Assembly (NCBI RefSeq): GCF_014650995.1
Contig: NZ_BMWA01000019.1
Location: forward strand, 1-43,701
Direction of reading: 5' to 3'
Length of the DNA: 43,701 nt
Source of the DNA: Streptomyces viridiviolaceus
GTDB lineage: Bacteria; Actinomycetota; Actinomycetes; Streptomycetales; Streptomycetaceae
In this document: positions 14,556 through 22,362 of the stretch, piece after piece
How the letters are laid out: every line of letters starts with the position of its first letter
Numbering within the stretch: position 1 is the first letter of the stretch
Notes under the pieces: generated by a model
The model's input: only the letters and a program-made list of their open reading frames with translations
What the model was told of the DNA's origin: nothing
The model's database searches: none
Program-made: the position numbers and the translations under genes

Positions 14556-16079
14556 TCAGAAGAGGCTGGTGTCGGCGAAGTGCAGGACCAGCTGCGGCGC
14601 CCCGGAGAGGGCGACGGCGAGGACCGCGGTCAGGGCGATCGCGGCCGTCAGGGGGGCGGGCACGCGGTGCCTGACGGCTTCACCCTCCGGAGCGCGGAAC
14701 AGCAGAGCCGTCCATTGGAGGTAGTAGAACAGCGCGATGACGACGTTGACGGCCATCACGACGGCCAGCCATCCGAGTCCCGCGTCGACGGCCGCGGAGA
14801 AGACGGTGACCTTTGCGAACAGGCCGATGATGCCGGGCGGCAGTCCGGCGAGGCAGAGCAGGAAGAACGCCAGGAGCAGGGCGGTCACGGGGTTGGACGC
14901 GTACAGGCCGCGGTAGTCGGAGACCCGGTTGAGGGACTTCGTACGGCCCACGAGCGCCGCCACCGCGAAGGCGCCGAGGTTCACGGCGGCGTACATGAGG
15001 GCGTAGGCGACGGTGGAGCCGATGGACCGTTCGGCGTGGTCGGAGTACCCGGCTGCGGCGATCGGCACCAGGAGGTAGCCGGCCTGGCCGACGGAGGACC
15101 AGGCGAGGAGGCGTACCGCGCTGTACGCGCGCGTGGCCTGCTGGCGCAGGGCTCCGACGTTGCCGACGGTCATGGTGAGCGCGGCCAGCGCCGCGAGCGC
15201 CGGGCCCCAGGCGTCGGCGTAGGACGGCAGGGCGATGACCGTGACGAGGATCAGGCCGGAGAAACCGACCGCCTTGCCGACGACCGACAGGTAGGCGGCG
15301 ACCGGCAGGGGCGCGCCCACGTAGGTGTCGGGCACCCAGAAGTGGAAGGGCACGGCGGCCGTCTTGAAGGCGAAGCCGACGAGGGTGAGGACGACGCCCG
15401 TCTGGGCGAGTGCGGTGAGCTGCCCGTCGATGCCCTGGATGCGGTCGGCCACCTGGGTGAGGTACAGCGTGCCGGTGGAGGCGTAGACGAAGCTGATGCC
15501 CATGAGGCTGACGGCGGTGGCGGTGACCGAGGACAGGAAGAACTTCAGGGCCGCTTCGGAGGAGCGTCGGTCGCCGTGGCGGAGGCCGACGAGGGCGAAG
15601 GCGGGCAGGGAGGCGACTTCCAGGGCGACGATCAGGGTCGCGAGGTCGCGGGAGGCGGGCAGCAGCGCCGCGCCGGCCGCCGAGGAGAGCAGCAGGAACC
15701 AGAACTCGCCCTCGGGGAGGCCCCGGTCGGCGTCCTTCAGCGCGGTGACCGACAGCAGGGCGGCGAGCAAGGCGCCACCGAGGACCAGGAACTGGATGGC
15801 GAGGGTGAAGGTGTCCGCCGTGTAGCTGCACACGTCGGCGTCGCCGGTCAGGCAGAACGTCGAGCGGTCGCCGTCCAGGAGCGGCAGCAGCATGATCACG
15901 GAGGCGGCGAGTCCGGCGACCGAGACCCAGCCGAGCAGAGCTTTCCGGTTGTCGCCTACGAACAGGTCGGCGACGAGGACGGCGAGTCCGACGACCGCCG
16001 CGATGGTGGGCGGCGCGATGGCGAGCCAGTCGACGGACTGGACGAGGTTCTGGGCCAGCGGCTGGGCGAGGGAGCTCAT
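14556..16079 (-). CDS. nuoN: NADH-quinone oxidoreductase subunit N-like
   Basis: A 507-aa antiporter-like membrane subunit of complex I with about 14 helices. It has the key Glu in VALEVASLPAFALVGLRHGD, the lysine-bearing FAFKTAAVPFHFWVPDTYVGAPLPVAAYLS, and LLAWSSVGQAGYLLVP. These residues form the proton channel shared with NuoL and NuoM. The ATG at 16079 overlaps the nuoM stop (ATGA). As the last gene of the operon it is followed by a strong hairpin. It pumps protons as part of a complex that lacks a local NADH module. Confidence 0.95.
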   Translation of the reverse strand: MSSLAQPLAQNLVQSVDWLAIAPPTIAAVVGLAVLVADLFVGDNRKALLGWVSVAGLAASVIMLLPLLDGDRSTFCLTGDADVCSYTADTFTLAIQFLVLGGALLAALLSVTALKDADRGLPEGEFWFLLLSSAAGAALLPASRDLATLIVALEVASLPAFALVGLRHGDRRSSEAALKFFLSSVTATAVSLMGISFVYASTGTLYLTQVADRIQGIDGQLTALAQTGVVLTLVGFAFKTAAVPFHFWVPDTYVGAPLPVAAYLSVVGKAVGFSGLILVTVIALPSYADAWGPALAALAALTMTVGNVGALRQQATRAYSAVRLLAWSSVGQAGYLLVPIAAAGYSDHAERSIGSTVAYALMYAAVNLGAFAVAALVGRTKSLNRVSDYRGLYASNPVTALLLAFFLLCLAGLPPGIIGLFAKVTVFSAAVDAGLGWLAVVMAVNVVIALFYYLQWTALLFRAPEGEAVRHRVPAPLTAAIALTAVLAVALSGAPQLVLHFADTSLF

Positions 16080-17650
16080 CGGGTGCCTCCTGCGAGGAGC
16101 TGCTGCACGGCCGGGTCGGTCAGCCCGAGGAGAGCCTTGGGCCACAGCCCGGCGATGACAGTGAGGACGACGAGCGGGGTCCAGGCGGCGAACTCGTACC
16201 GGCGTACGTCGGTGAGCCTCGGGGCTTCCTGCGGGTGGGCGCCCATGCAGACGCGGCGGACCACGATCAGCATGTACGCGGCGGTCAGCAGCGTGCCGAA
16301 CGCGGCGATCGCCATGAAGGTGAGGAAGGCGGGACGGCTGAGGTCGTCATGGGGGTCGAAGGCGCCGAACAGTGCCAGCATCTCGCCCCAGAACCCGGCC
16401 AGGCCCGGCAGGCCGAGCGAGGCGACCGCCGCGAAGGCGAGCAGCCCGCCCAGGCGCGGCGCCTTGCCGTAGAGCGCGGCGCCGGTCTCCTCGGCGAGGG
16501 TGTCGAGGTCGGTGGTGCCGGTGCGGTCCTTCAGGGCGCCGACCAGGAAGAAGAGCAGGCCGGTGATGAGGCCGTGGGCGATGTTGGCGAACAGGGCGCC
16601 GTTCACGCCGGTCGGGGTCGTGCTCGCGATGCCGAGCAGGACGAAGCCCATGTGGCCGACGGAGGAGTACGCGATCAGGCGTTTGAGGTCGCCCTTCGCT
16701 CCCCGCTTGGCGAGGGCGAGGCAGGCCAGGGATCCGTAGATGATCCCGACGACGGCGAAGGCGGCGAGGTAGGGCGCGAAGGTGCGGAAGCCGTCCGGCG
16801 CGACCGGGAGGAGGATGCGGACGAAACCGTACGTACCCATCTTGAGCAGGACCCCGGCCAGCAGGACCGACCCCACGGTCGGCGCCGCGGTGTGGGCGTC
16901 GGGCAGCCAGCTGTGCAGGGGCCACATCGGCGTTTTGACCGCAAGCCCGATCCCGATCGCCAGAACCGCGATGACCTGCACCGATGTGGTCAGCGACCGG
17001 CCGTTGTCAGTGGCGAGTGCCACCATGTCGAATGTGCCCGCGCTGAGTCCGATCAGCAGCAGGCCGAGCAGCATGACCACGGAGCCGAGCAGTGTGAAGA
17101 GGATGAACTTCCAGGCGGCCTCGGCCCGGCCCTCGCCGCCCCAGCGGGCGATGAGGAAGTACATCGGAATGAGGACCATCTCGAAGGCGAGGAAGAACAG
17201 CAGCAGGTCGAGGACGGCGAAGGTGGCGAGGGTGCCGGACTCCAGGACGAGCAGCAGTGCGACGAAGGCCTTCGGGGTCGGGCCCGCGGGCATCTTGAAG
17301 TACGAGTAGAGCGCGCAGAGGAAGGTCAGCAGCGCGGTCAGGACCAGAAGGGGGAGGGAGATGCCGTCGATGCCCAGGTGGATCCGCACGTCGAGTGCGG
17401 GGATCCAGCTGATGTCCGTGGTGGCCTGCATCTTCGACGGGTGGTCGTGGTCGAAGCCCAGCACGAGGACGATCGCGGCGGCCAGGACGGCACCCGTGAC
17501 GGTGACGCCGTGCCGGAGCACGGCCTGGTCGGGTGACTTCCCCTTCAGTCCGGGCGGAGCCGGCAGGAGAGCGGCGACGGCGCCGAGAAGCGGGCCGACG
17601 ACGACGAACGCGAGAAGGAACTGCATCACGGACTCGTTGATATCGATCAC
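16076..17650 (-). CDS. nuoM: NADH-quinone oxidoreductase subunit M-like
   Basis: A 524-aa antiporter-like membrane subunit with about 14 helices. It has the essential Glu in FFLAFEMVLIPMYFLIARWGG, the channel Lys in LAVKTPMWPLHSWLPDAHTAAPTVGSVLLAG, and RLIAYSSVGHMGFV. The GTG at 17650 follows a GAGCAGG ribosome site 6 bp after the nuoL stop; an internal ATG at 17626 is less well placed. The C-terminus overlaps nuoN by four bases. Confidence 0.95.
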   Translation of the reverse strand: MIDINESVMQFLLAFVVVGPLLGAVAALLPAPPGLKGKSPDQAVLRHGVTVTGAVLAAAIVLVLGFDHDHPSKMQATTDISWIPALDVRIHLGIDGISLPLLVLTALLTFLCALYSYFKMPAGPTPKAFVALLLVLESGTLATFAVLDLLLFFLAFEMVLIPMYFLIARWGGEGRAEAAWKFILFTLLGSVVMLLGLLLIGLSAGTFDMVALATDNGRSLTTSVQVIAVLAIGIGLAVKTPMWPLHSWLPDAHTAAPTVGSVLLAGVLLKMGTYGFVRILLPVAPDGFRTFAPYLAAFAVVGIIYGSLACLALAKRGAKGDLKRLIAYSSVGHMGFVLLGIASTTPTGVNGALFANIAHGLITGLLFFLVGALKDRTGTTDLDTLAEETGAALYGKAPRLGGLLAFAAVASLGLPGLAGFWGEMLALFGAFDPHDDLSRPAFLTFMAIAAFGTLLTAAYMLIVVRRVCMGAHPQEAPRLTDVRRYEFAAWTPLVVLTVIAGLWPKALLGLTDPAVQQLLAGGTR

Positions 17651-17656
17651 GCCTGC

Positions 17657-19651
17657 TCACGCTCCCGTGGCGACGAGGACGGCGGCGACCGCGAGGACGA
17701 CGGTGCCGGCGAGCAGCGCGCTCACATAGGTCTGCACGTTGCCGGTCTGGGCGCGGCGCACGGCGGCCCCCAGCCAGCGGGGCAGGGTGCCCGCCCCGCG
17801 TACGTAGGTGTCGACGACCTCGCGGTCGAGGAACCGGACGAGGCTCGCACCGGCCTGGACCGGGCGGACGAAGAGGGCCGAGTACACGGCGTCCAGGTGG
17901 AACCCGACGGCCGCGTGCCGGTGGAGCGGGCCGAGCAGGAGCCGTCCCGGGTCCGACGGGTCGGGGGCGTAGGCCACGTTCCCGTAGGCGGGCTCGTGGC
18001 TGGCGATGGCCTCGGCCTCCACCAGCGCGGCGTCGCCCTCGGGGTGGGCCGCGACCGCACCCAGCGGGACGCGGGCGCCGACGGCCGTGGTGTGCCGCCA
18101 GGCGGCGTAGGTGACGATTCCGCCGACGAGGGCGACGCCCGTGCCGAGCACGGAGGTGGTGAGGGTCGGGGCCAGGTCGCCGCCGTCGAACCAGTCGGGC
18201 AGCAGGCGGAAGGCGAGCCCGCCGAGGGCGAGTGACGGGATGGCGAGAACCCAGAGCACGGCGTTCATGACCAGCGGCTGCCTGCCGTGGTCGGGGGCCT
18301 CGGCGCCCCGCCCGCGGAAGGTCAGCAGCCACAGGCGCATCGCGTAGGCGGCGGTGAGCAGGGCCGTGAGCAGGCCGGCGACGAGGACGGTCCATCCCGC
18401 GGCGCCGGGGGCGTGCTCGGTGTGGCCGGTGGCGACGTGCTCGGCGGCGCCGAGGACGGACTCCTTGGAGAAGAAGCCGCTGAACGGCGGGATGGCGGCC
18501 AGCGCGAGCAAGGCGACCGTCATCGTCCAGTAGGCGTCGGGGACGCGGTCGCGCAGGTTCCGCATGCGGGACATGGCGGCCAGCGAGTTGGTGCCGGCAG
18601 CGTGGATGATCACACCGGCGGCGAGGAACAGCAGCGCCTTGAAGGCGCCGTGCGTGAGGAGGTGGAAGACGGCGGCCCCGCGGTCGCCGGCGGCGAGGGC
18701 ACCGGTCATGTAGCCGAGCTGGCCGATCGTCGAGTAGGCGAGGACGCGCTTGATGTCGTCCTGGGCGAGCGCGGCGAGCGCCGAGCCGATCATCGTCACC
18801 GCGGCCATGACGGCGAGGACGATCATCGCGGCCTGGGAGGCCTCGAAGAGCGGGAGGAGCCGGGCGATGAAGTAGACGCCGGCGGCGACCATCGTCGCGG
18901 CGTGGATCAGCGCGGACACGGGCGTGGGGCCCGCCATCGCGTCGGGGAGCCAGGTGTGCAGCGGGAACTGGGCCGACTTGCCCGCCACGCCGGCCAGAAG
19001 CAGCAGCGCGATCAGGGTGGGGTGGTCCACTCCGCCGCTCGCGACCGCGCCGAGGACCTTGGTGATGCGGAAGGAACCGGCGTCGGTGGCCAGCGCGAAG
19101 AGGCCGATCAGGAAGGGGATGTCACCGAGCTTGGTGACCAGGAAGGCCTTGAGGGAGGCGGCGCGGGCCTCCGGGGTCTCCCAGTAGTGACCGACCAGGA
19201 AGTACGAGCAGATGCCCATGATCTCCCAGCCGACCAGCAGCACCATCAGGTCGCCCGAGTAGACGACGAGGAGCATCGCGGAGGTGAAGAGGGAGACGAG
19301 AGCGGCGTACGAGGGGTAGCGCGGGTCGTCGCGCAGGTATCCCGTCGAGTAGATCTGTACGCAGGTGGCGACGCAGCCGACCAGGACGGCGACGAGCGCG
19401 GCGAAGCCGTCGATGTGCAGGGCCAGCTCGATGGGGACCGAGCCGGTGGGCGTCAGTTCCGTGGCCGCGTCGATGGCCCGGCCTCCGCCCTGGCGGGCGG
19501 CGACCAGCGTGGCGAGCACGAAGGCCGCGAGGGTCGGCAGGACGGCGAGCGGGCGGGCGAATCCGGGTGCCGTACGGCCCAGGAGCAGTCCGGCGGCGGC
19601 TCCGAGGAAGGGGAGGAGGGGGACGAGTACGGCGAGGGTGGTCGTGGTCAC
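17657..19651 (-). CDS. nuoL: NADH-quinone oxidoreductase subunit L-like
   Basis: A 664-aa subunit carrying the distal proton channel and, by family, the long lateral helix along the membrane arm. Visible motifs are LLVGWEIMGICSYFLVGHYW, GVAGKSAQFPLHTWLPDAMAGPTPVSALIHAATMV and RVLAYSTIGQLGYM, all diagnostic. The C-terminal part has the extra helices expected of NuoL. The GTG at 19651 overlaps the nuoK stop (GTGA). It is the largest gene in the operon and appears complete. Confidence 0.96.
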   Translation of the reverse strand: MTTTTLAVLVPLLPFLGAAAGLLLGRTAPGFARPLAVLPTLAAFVLATLVAARQGGGRAIDAATELTPTGSVPIELALHIDGFAALVAVLVGCVATCVQIYSTGYLRDDPRYPSYAALVSLFTSAMLLVVYSGDLMVLLVGWEIMGICSYFLVGHYWETPEARAASLKAFLVTKLGDIPFLIGLFALATDAGSFRITKVLGAVASGGVDHPTLIALLLLAGVAGKSAQFPLHTWLPDAMAGPTPVSALIHAATMVAAGVYFIARLLPLFEASQAAMIVLAVMAAVTMIGSALAALAQDDIKRVLAYSTIGQLGYMTGALAAGDRGAAVFHLLTHGAFKALLFLAAGVIIHAAGTNSLAAMSRMRNLRDRVPDAYWTMTVALLALAAIPPFSGFFSKESVLGAAEHVATGHTEHAPGAAGWTVLVAGLLTALLTAAYAMRLWLLTFRGRGAEAPDHGRQPLVMNAVLWVLAIPSLALGGLAFRLLPDWFDGGDLAPTLTTSVLGTGVALVGGIVTYAAWRHTTAVGARVPLGAVAAHPEGDAALVEAEAIASHEPAYGNVAYAPDPSDPGRLLLGPLHRHAAVGFHLDAVYSALFVRPVQAGASLVRFLDREVVDTYVRGAGTLPRWLGAAVRRAQTGNVQTYVSALLAGTVVLAVAAVLVATGA

Positions 19652-20040
19652 GCGGTGGCCTCAGCCTTCTCGGCGGCCGTCCCGGTCGCGGGGGCATCGG
19701 TGTCGGGGCCGCCCGTCTCGTGGCCCTCGGCGGTGTCGCGGAGCCGGTCGATGTCCGAGGTGCCGCGGTTGCGGTGGACGGCGAGCACGATCGCCAGACC
19801 GATGCCGATCTCGGCGGCGGCGATGGCGATGGTGAACAGGGTCAGGGCCTGACCGGAGTGCAGGGTCTCCTCGGCGGCCTTGCTGAGCCAGACGTCGAAG
19901 GCGACCAGGTTGAGGTTGACGGCGTTGAGCATCAGCTCGACGGACATCAGGACCAGGATCGCGTTGCGGCGGGCGAGGACGCCGTACAGGCCCGTGCAGA
20001 ACAGGAGGGCGGAGAGGACGGCGGGATAGGCGAGGTGCAT
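19648..20040 (-). CDS. nuoK: NADH-quinone oxidoreductase subunit K-like
   Basis: A 130-aa membrane subunit with three helices. The second carries the conserved Glu in ILVLMSVELMLNAVNLNLVAF; the third is LTLFTIAIAAAEIGIGLAIVLAVHR, with its own Glu. The core matches the usual length of about 100 residues, but there is a roughly 30-residue acidic, Thr/Ala-rich tail after HRNRGTSDIDRL. The start overlaps the nuoJ stop by one base. Confidence 0.95.
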   Translation of the reverse strand: MHLAYPAVLSALLFCTGLYGVLARRNAILVLMSVELMLNAVNLNLVAFDVWLSKAAEETLHSGQALTLFTIAIAAAEIGIGLAIVLAVHRNRGTSDIDRLRDTAEGHETGGPDTDAPATGTAAEKAEATA

Positions 20041-20717
20041 CAGCGGGCCCCTTCCGTGTCGCTCCGGGTGTCCGGCTCGGCGAGGGCAGCAGGGGTGTCG
20101 CGCTCGGCGGAGGTCGCCCGGGCGGTGCGTGCCGAGTCCGCCTTGGCCTTGCGGGACAGGACGATCGCGCCGACCAGCGCGGCGAGGAGGAGGACGGAAA
20201 GGGCCTCGAAGGGCAGGACCCAGTTCTGGAAGAGGCTCGCTCCGGTCACCCGGGTGGAGCCGGCGGCCGGGCCGTCCAGGTCGATCCAGGTGGTGCGGAA
20301 GGCGTCGACGACGACCCAGACCAGAGCGGCCGCGGCGGCGACGGCCACGGTGAGCGCGGCCCAGCGGTTGCCGGAGTCGGCGTCCGGGGAGCGGCCGATG
20401 GGAGCCCTGGTGAGCATCAGCCCGAACAGGAGGAGGACGACGACGGACCCGACGTAGATGAGGACCTGCACCCAGGCGATGAACTCGGCGGTGAGCAGGA
20501 GGTACTCGACGGCGAGGCCGCCGAGGGCCACCACCAGCCACAGCGCGGCGTGCACGAGTTGCCGGGTGGTGACGGTGACGACGGCGGCACCGAAGGTGAC
20601 CAGGCCGACGAGCAGGAAGGCGATCTCGACGCCGGTCGGGGAGAGGAAGCCGGGGGATCCGGCCGCCGTGCTCATGGGATCCGCGGCAAGGCGGCCGACG
20701 GTCGCTGCGAGGGTCAT
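20040..20717 (-). CDS. nuoJ: NADH-quinone oxidoreductase subunit J-like
   Basis: A 225-aa membrane subunit with five predicted helices. Family marks are RQLVHAALWLVVALGGLAVEYLLLTAEFIAWVQVLIYVGSVVVLLLFGLMLT, which includes the pi-bulge helix region in the middle. The ATG at 20717 overlaps the nuoI stop (ATGA); a further Met 15 codons later is possible. The C-terminus has a charged extension of about 35 residues after the last helix (AIVLSRKAK). Confidence 0.93.
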   Translation of the reverse strand: MTLAATVGRLAADPMSTAAGSPGFLSPTGVEIAFLLVGLVTFGAAVVTVTTRQLVHAALWLVVALGGLAVEYLLLTAEFIAWVQVLIYVGSVVVLLLFGLMLTRAPIGRSPDADSGNRWAALTVAVAAAAALVWVVVDAFRTTWIDLDGPAAGSTRVTGASLFQNWVLPFEALSVLLLAALVGAIVLSRKAKADSARTARATSAERDTPAALAEPDTRSDTEGAR

Positions 20718-21391
20718 TCCCGGCCCTCCTGCTCCGGCCTCGGCTGGTCCGTCTGCTGCTTGGAGTCCCCCGCCGGGCGGGTGGGCTGTTCGGCGGCGCG
20801 GGCCTGCTCGTCGGCGTGCGGTTCGGTCGCCCGGTCCGCCTCCTGCTGGGCGGCCAGTTTGTCGGCGGTCTTGCGCGCGGCGGCGAGTTCCTTCGGCTCC
20901 TCGGCACCGGGGTCGAGGGCGGGCGGAGCCGGGACCGTCCACATCCACTCGCGGAGCTTGTCGCGCTCATGGGTCAGGTCGCGGATGTCGGTCTCGGAGT
21001 ACTCGAACTCCGGGGACCAGAACAGGGCGTCGAAAGGACACACCTCGATGCAGATACCGCAGTACATGCACAGGGAGAAGTCGATGGCGAAGCGGTCGAG
21101 GACGTTGCGGCTGCGGTCGCGCCCGCCGGGGGTCGCCGCCGGGACCGTCTCCTTGTGGGAGTCGATGTAGATGCACCAGTCGGGGCACTCGCGGGCGCAC
21201 AGCATGCAGACCGTGCAGTTCTCCTCGAACAGGCCGATCACGCCGCGGGTGCGGGGCGGAAGTTCCGGCTGGGCGTCGGGGTACTGCTCGGTGACGGTCT
21301 TCCTCGTCATCGTGCGGAGGGTGACGGCCAGGCCCTTGGCGAGGCCGCTGCCGGGGATGCGGGGCCGGGTGGGCGGGAGAGGCTCGGCCAT
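20714..21391 (-). CDS. nuoI: NADH-quinone oxidoreductase subunit I-like, 8Fe ferredoxin
   Basis: A 225-aa peripheral-arm subunit with two [4Fe-4S] clusters (N6a/N6b type) that pass electrons toward NuoB. Ligands are Cys59, 62, 65 in CTVCMLC with Cys69, and Cys108, 111, 114 in CMYCGIC with Cys118. An additional Cys73 lies in DWCIYID. The C-terminal 60 residues are low-complexity and rich in Glu, Ala, Gln and Arg, an extension beyond the usual length. It is in an operon without the NADH-binding NuoE/F/G, so an alternative donor such as ferredoxin could reduce it directly. Confidence 0.95.
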   Translation of the reverse strand: MAEPLPPTRPRIPGSGLAKGLAVTLRTMTRKTVTEQYPDAQPELPPRTRGVIGLFEENCTVCMLCARECPDWCIYIDSHKETVPAATPGGRDRSRNVLDRFAIDFSLCMYCGICIEVCPFDALFWSPEFEYSETDIRDLTHERDKLREWMWTVPAPPALDPGAEEPKELAAARKTADKLAAQQEADRATEPHADEQARAAEQPTRPAGDSKQQTDQPRPEQEGRE

Positions 21392-21393
21392 GG

Positions 21394-22362
21394 TTACTGG
21401 ATCACCACCTTGACGATGCCGGTGAGGGCGATCTGGGCGAGGGAGAGGGGGACGAGGAGCGTCCAGGACAGCTTCTGGAGCTGGTCCTCACGCAGACGCG
21501 GGTAGGTCACGCGCAGCCAGATCACGATGAAGGCGAGGACGGCCGTCTTCAGCAGGGTCCACACCCAGCCGAGGCCGTCGGCGCCCCAGGGGCCGTGCCA
21601 GCCGCCGAGGAAGAGGACGGTGGTCAGACCGCACAGGACGACGATTCCCGCGTACTCGGCGAGGAGGAACAGGGCGAAGCGCAGGCCGGTGTACTCGGTG
21701 TAGGCGCCGAAGATGATCTCCGAGTCGGCGACGGGCATGTCGAACGGGGGCCGCTGCAGTTCGGCCAGTCCGGCGACGAAGAAGACGATCGCGCCGACGA
21801 TCTGCCAGGGCAGCCACCACCACTCGAAGGCGTCGAGGATGCCGATGAGGGAGACCGTGCCGGCCGCCATGGCCACGGAGGCGGCCGTGAGCAGCATCGG
21901 CAGTTCGTAGGCGAGGAGCTGGGCGGCGGTGCGCAGGCCGCCGAGGAGGGAGAACTTGTTGGCGGAGGCCCAGCCGGCCATGAGTGAACCGAGGACGCCC
22001 ACGCCCATGACGGCGAGGACGAAGAAGATCCCCGCGTCGACGACCTGCCCGGCGGCTCCTTCGCCGGGGCCGATCGGGATGGCGAGGAGGACCAGGAGGT
22101 ACGGCAGGAGGGCCACGGCGGGCGCGAGCTGGAAGATGCGGCGGTCCGCGCCCGCGGGCACCACGTCCTCCTTCTGCGCGAACTTCACGCCGTCCGCGAC
22201 GAGCTGTGCCCAGCCGTGGAAGCCGCCGGCGTACATGGGGCCGAGGCGGCCCTGCATGTGGGCCATGACCTTGTGCTCGGTCTGGCCGACGATCAGGGGG
22301 AAGGAGAGGAAGACGACGAAGACGATCAGGAGTCGCAGGGTGACGTCGAGTGCGTCGTTCAC
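21394..22362 (-). CDS. nuoH: NADH-quinone oxidoreductase subunit H-like
   Basis: A 322-aa membrane subunit with eight or nine helices that builds the quinone entry cavity and links it to the proton channels. Family signatures are EHKVMAHMQGRLGPMYAG near the N-terminus, LVADGVKFAQKEDVVPAGAD in loop 1, and AELQRPPFDMPVADSEIIFG followed by YTEYTGLRFALFLLAEYAG. The conserved PFD-P-A-x-x-E region deviates slightly from the standard ETNRAPFDLPEAE pattern. The start overlaps the nuoC stop by four bases. Confidence 0.95.
   Translation of the reverse strand: MNDALDVTLRLLIVFVVFLSFPLIVGQTEHKVMAHMQGRLGPMYAGGFHGWAQLVADGVKFAQKEDVVPAGADRRIFQLAPAVALLPYLLVLLAIPIGPGEGAAGQVVDAGIFFVLAVMGVGVLGSLMAGWASANKFSLLGGLRTAAQLLAYELPMLLTAASVAMAAGTVSLIGILDAFEWWWLPWQIVGAIVFFVAGLAELQRPPFDMPVADSEIIFGAYTEYTGLRFALFLLAEYAGIVVLCGLTTVLFLGGWHGPWGADGLGWVWTLLKTAVLAFIVIWLRVTYPRLREDQLQKLSWTLLVPLSLAQIALTGIVKVVIQ

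Noticed and set aside
13437..16472. Plus-strand open frame of about 1000 codons opposite htpX and nuoN
   Set aside because: Same reason: it mirrors genes with family motifs and shows a biased Gly/Asp/Glu composition with no start signal.
18287..19852. Plus-strand open frame opposite nuoL
   Set aside because: It has no homology-like features and a Gly/Glu/Arg-biased composition; nuoL motifs are clear on the other strand.
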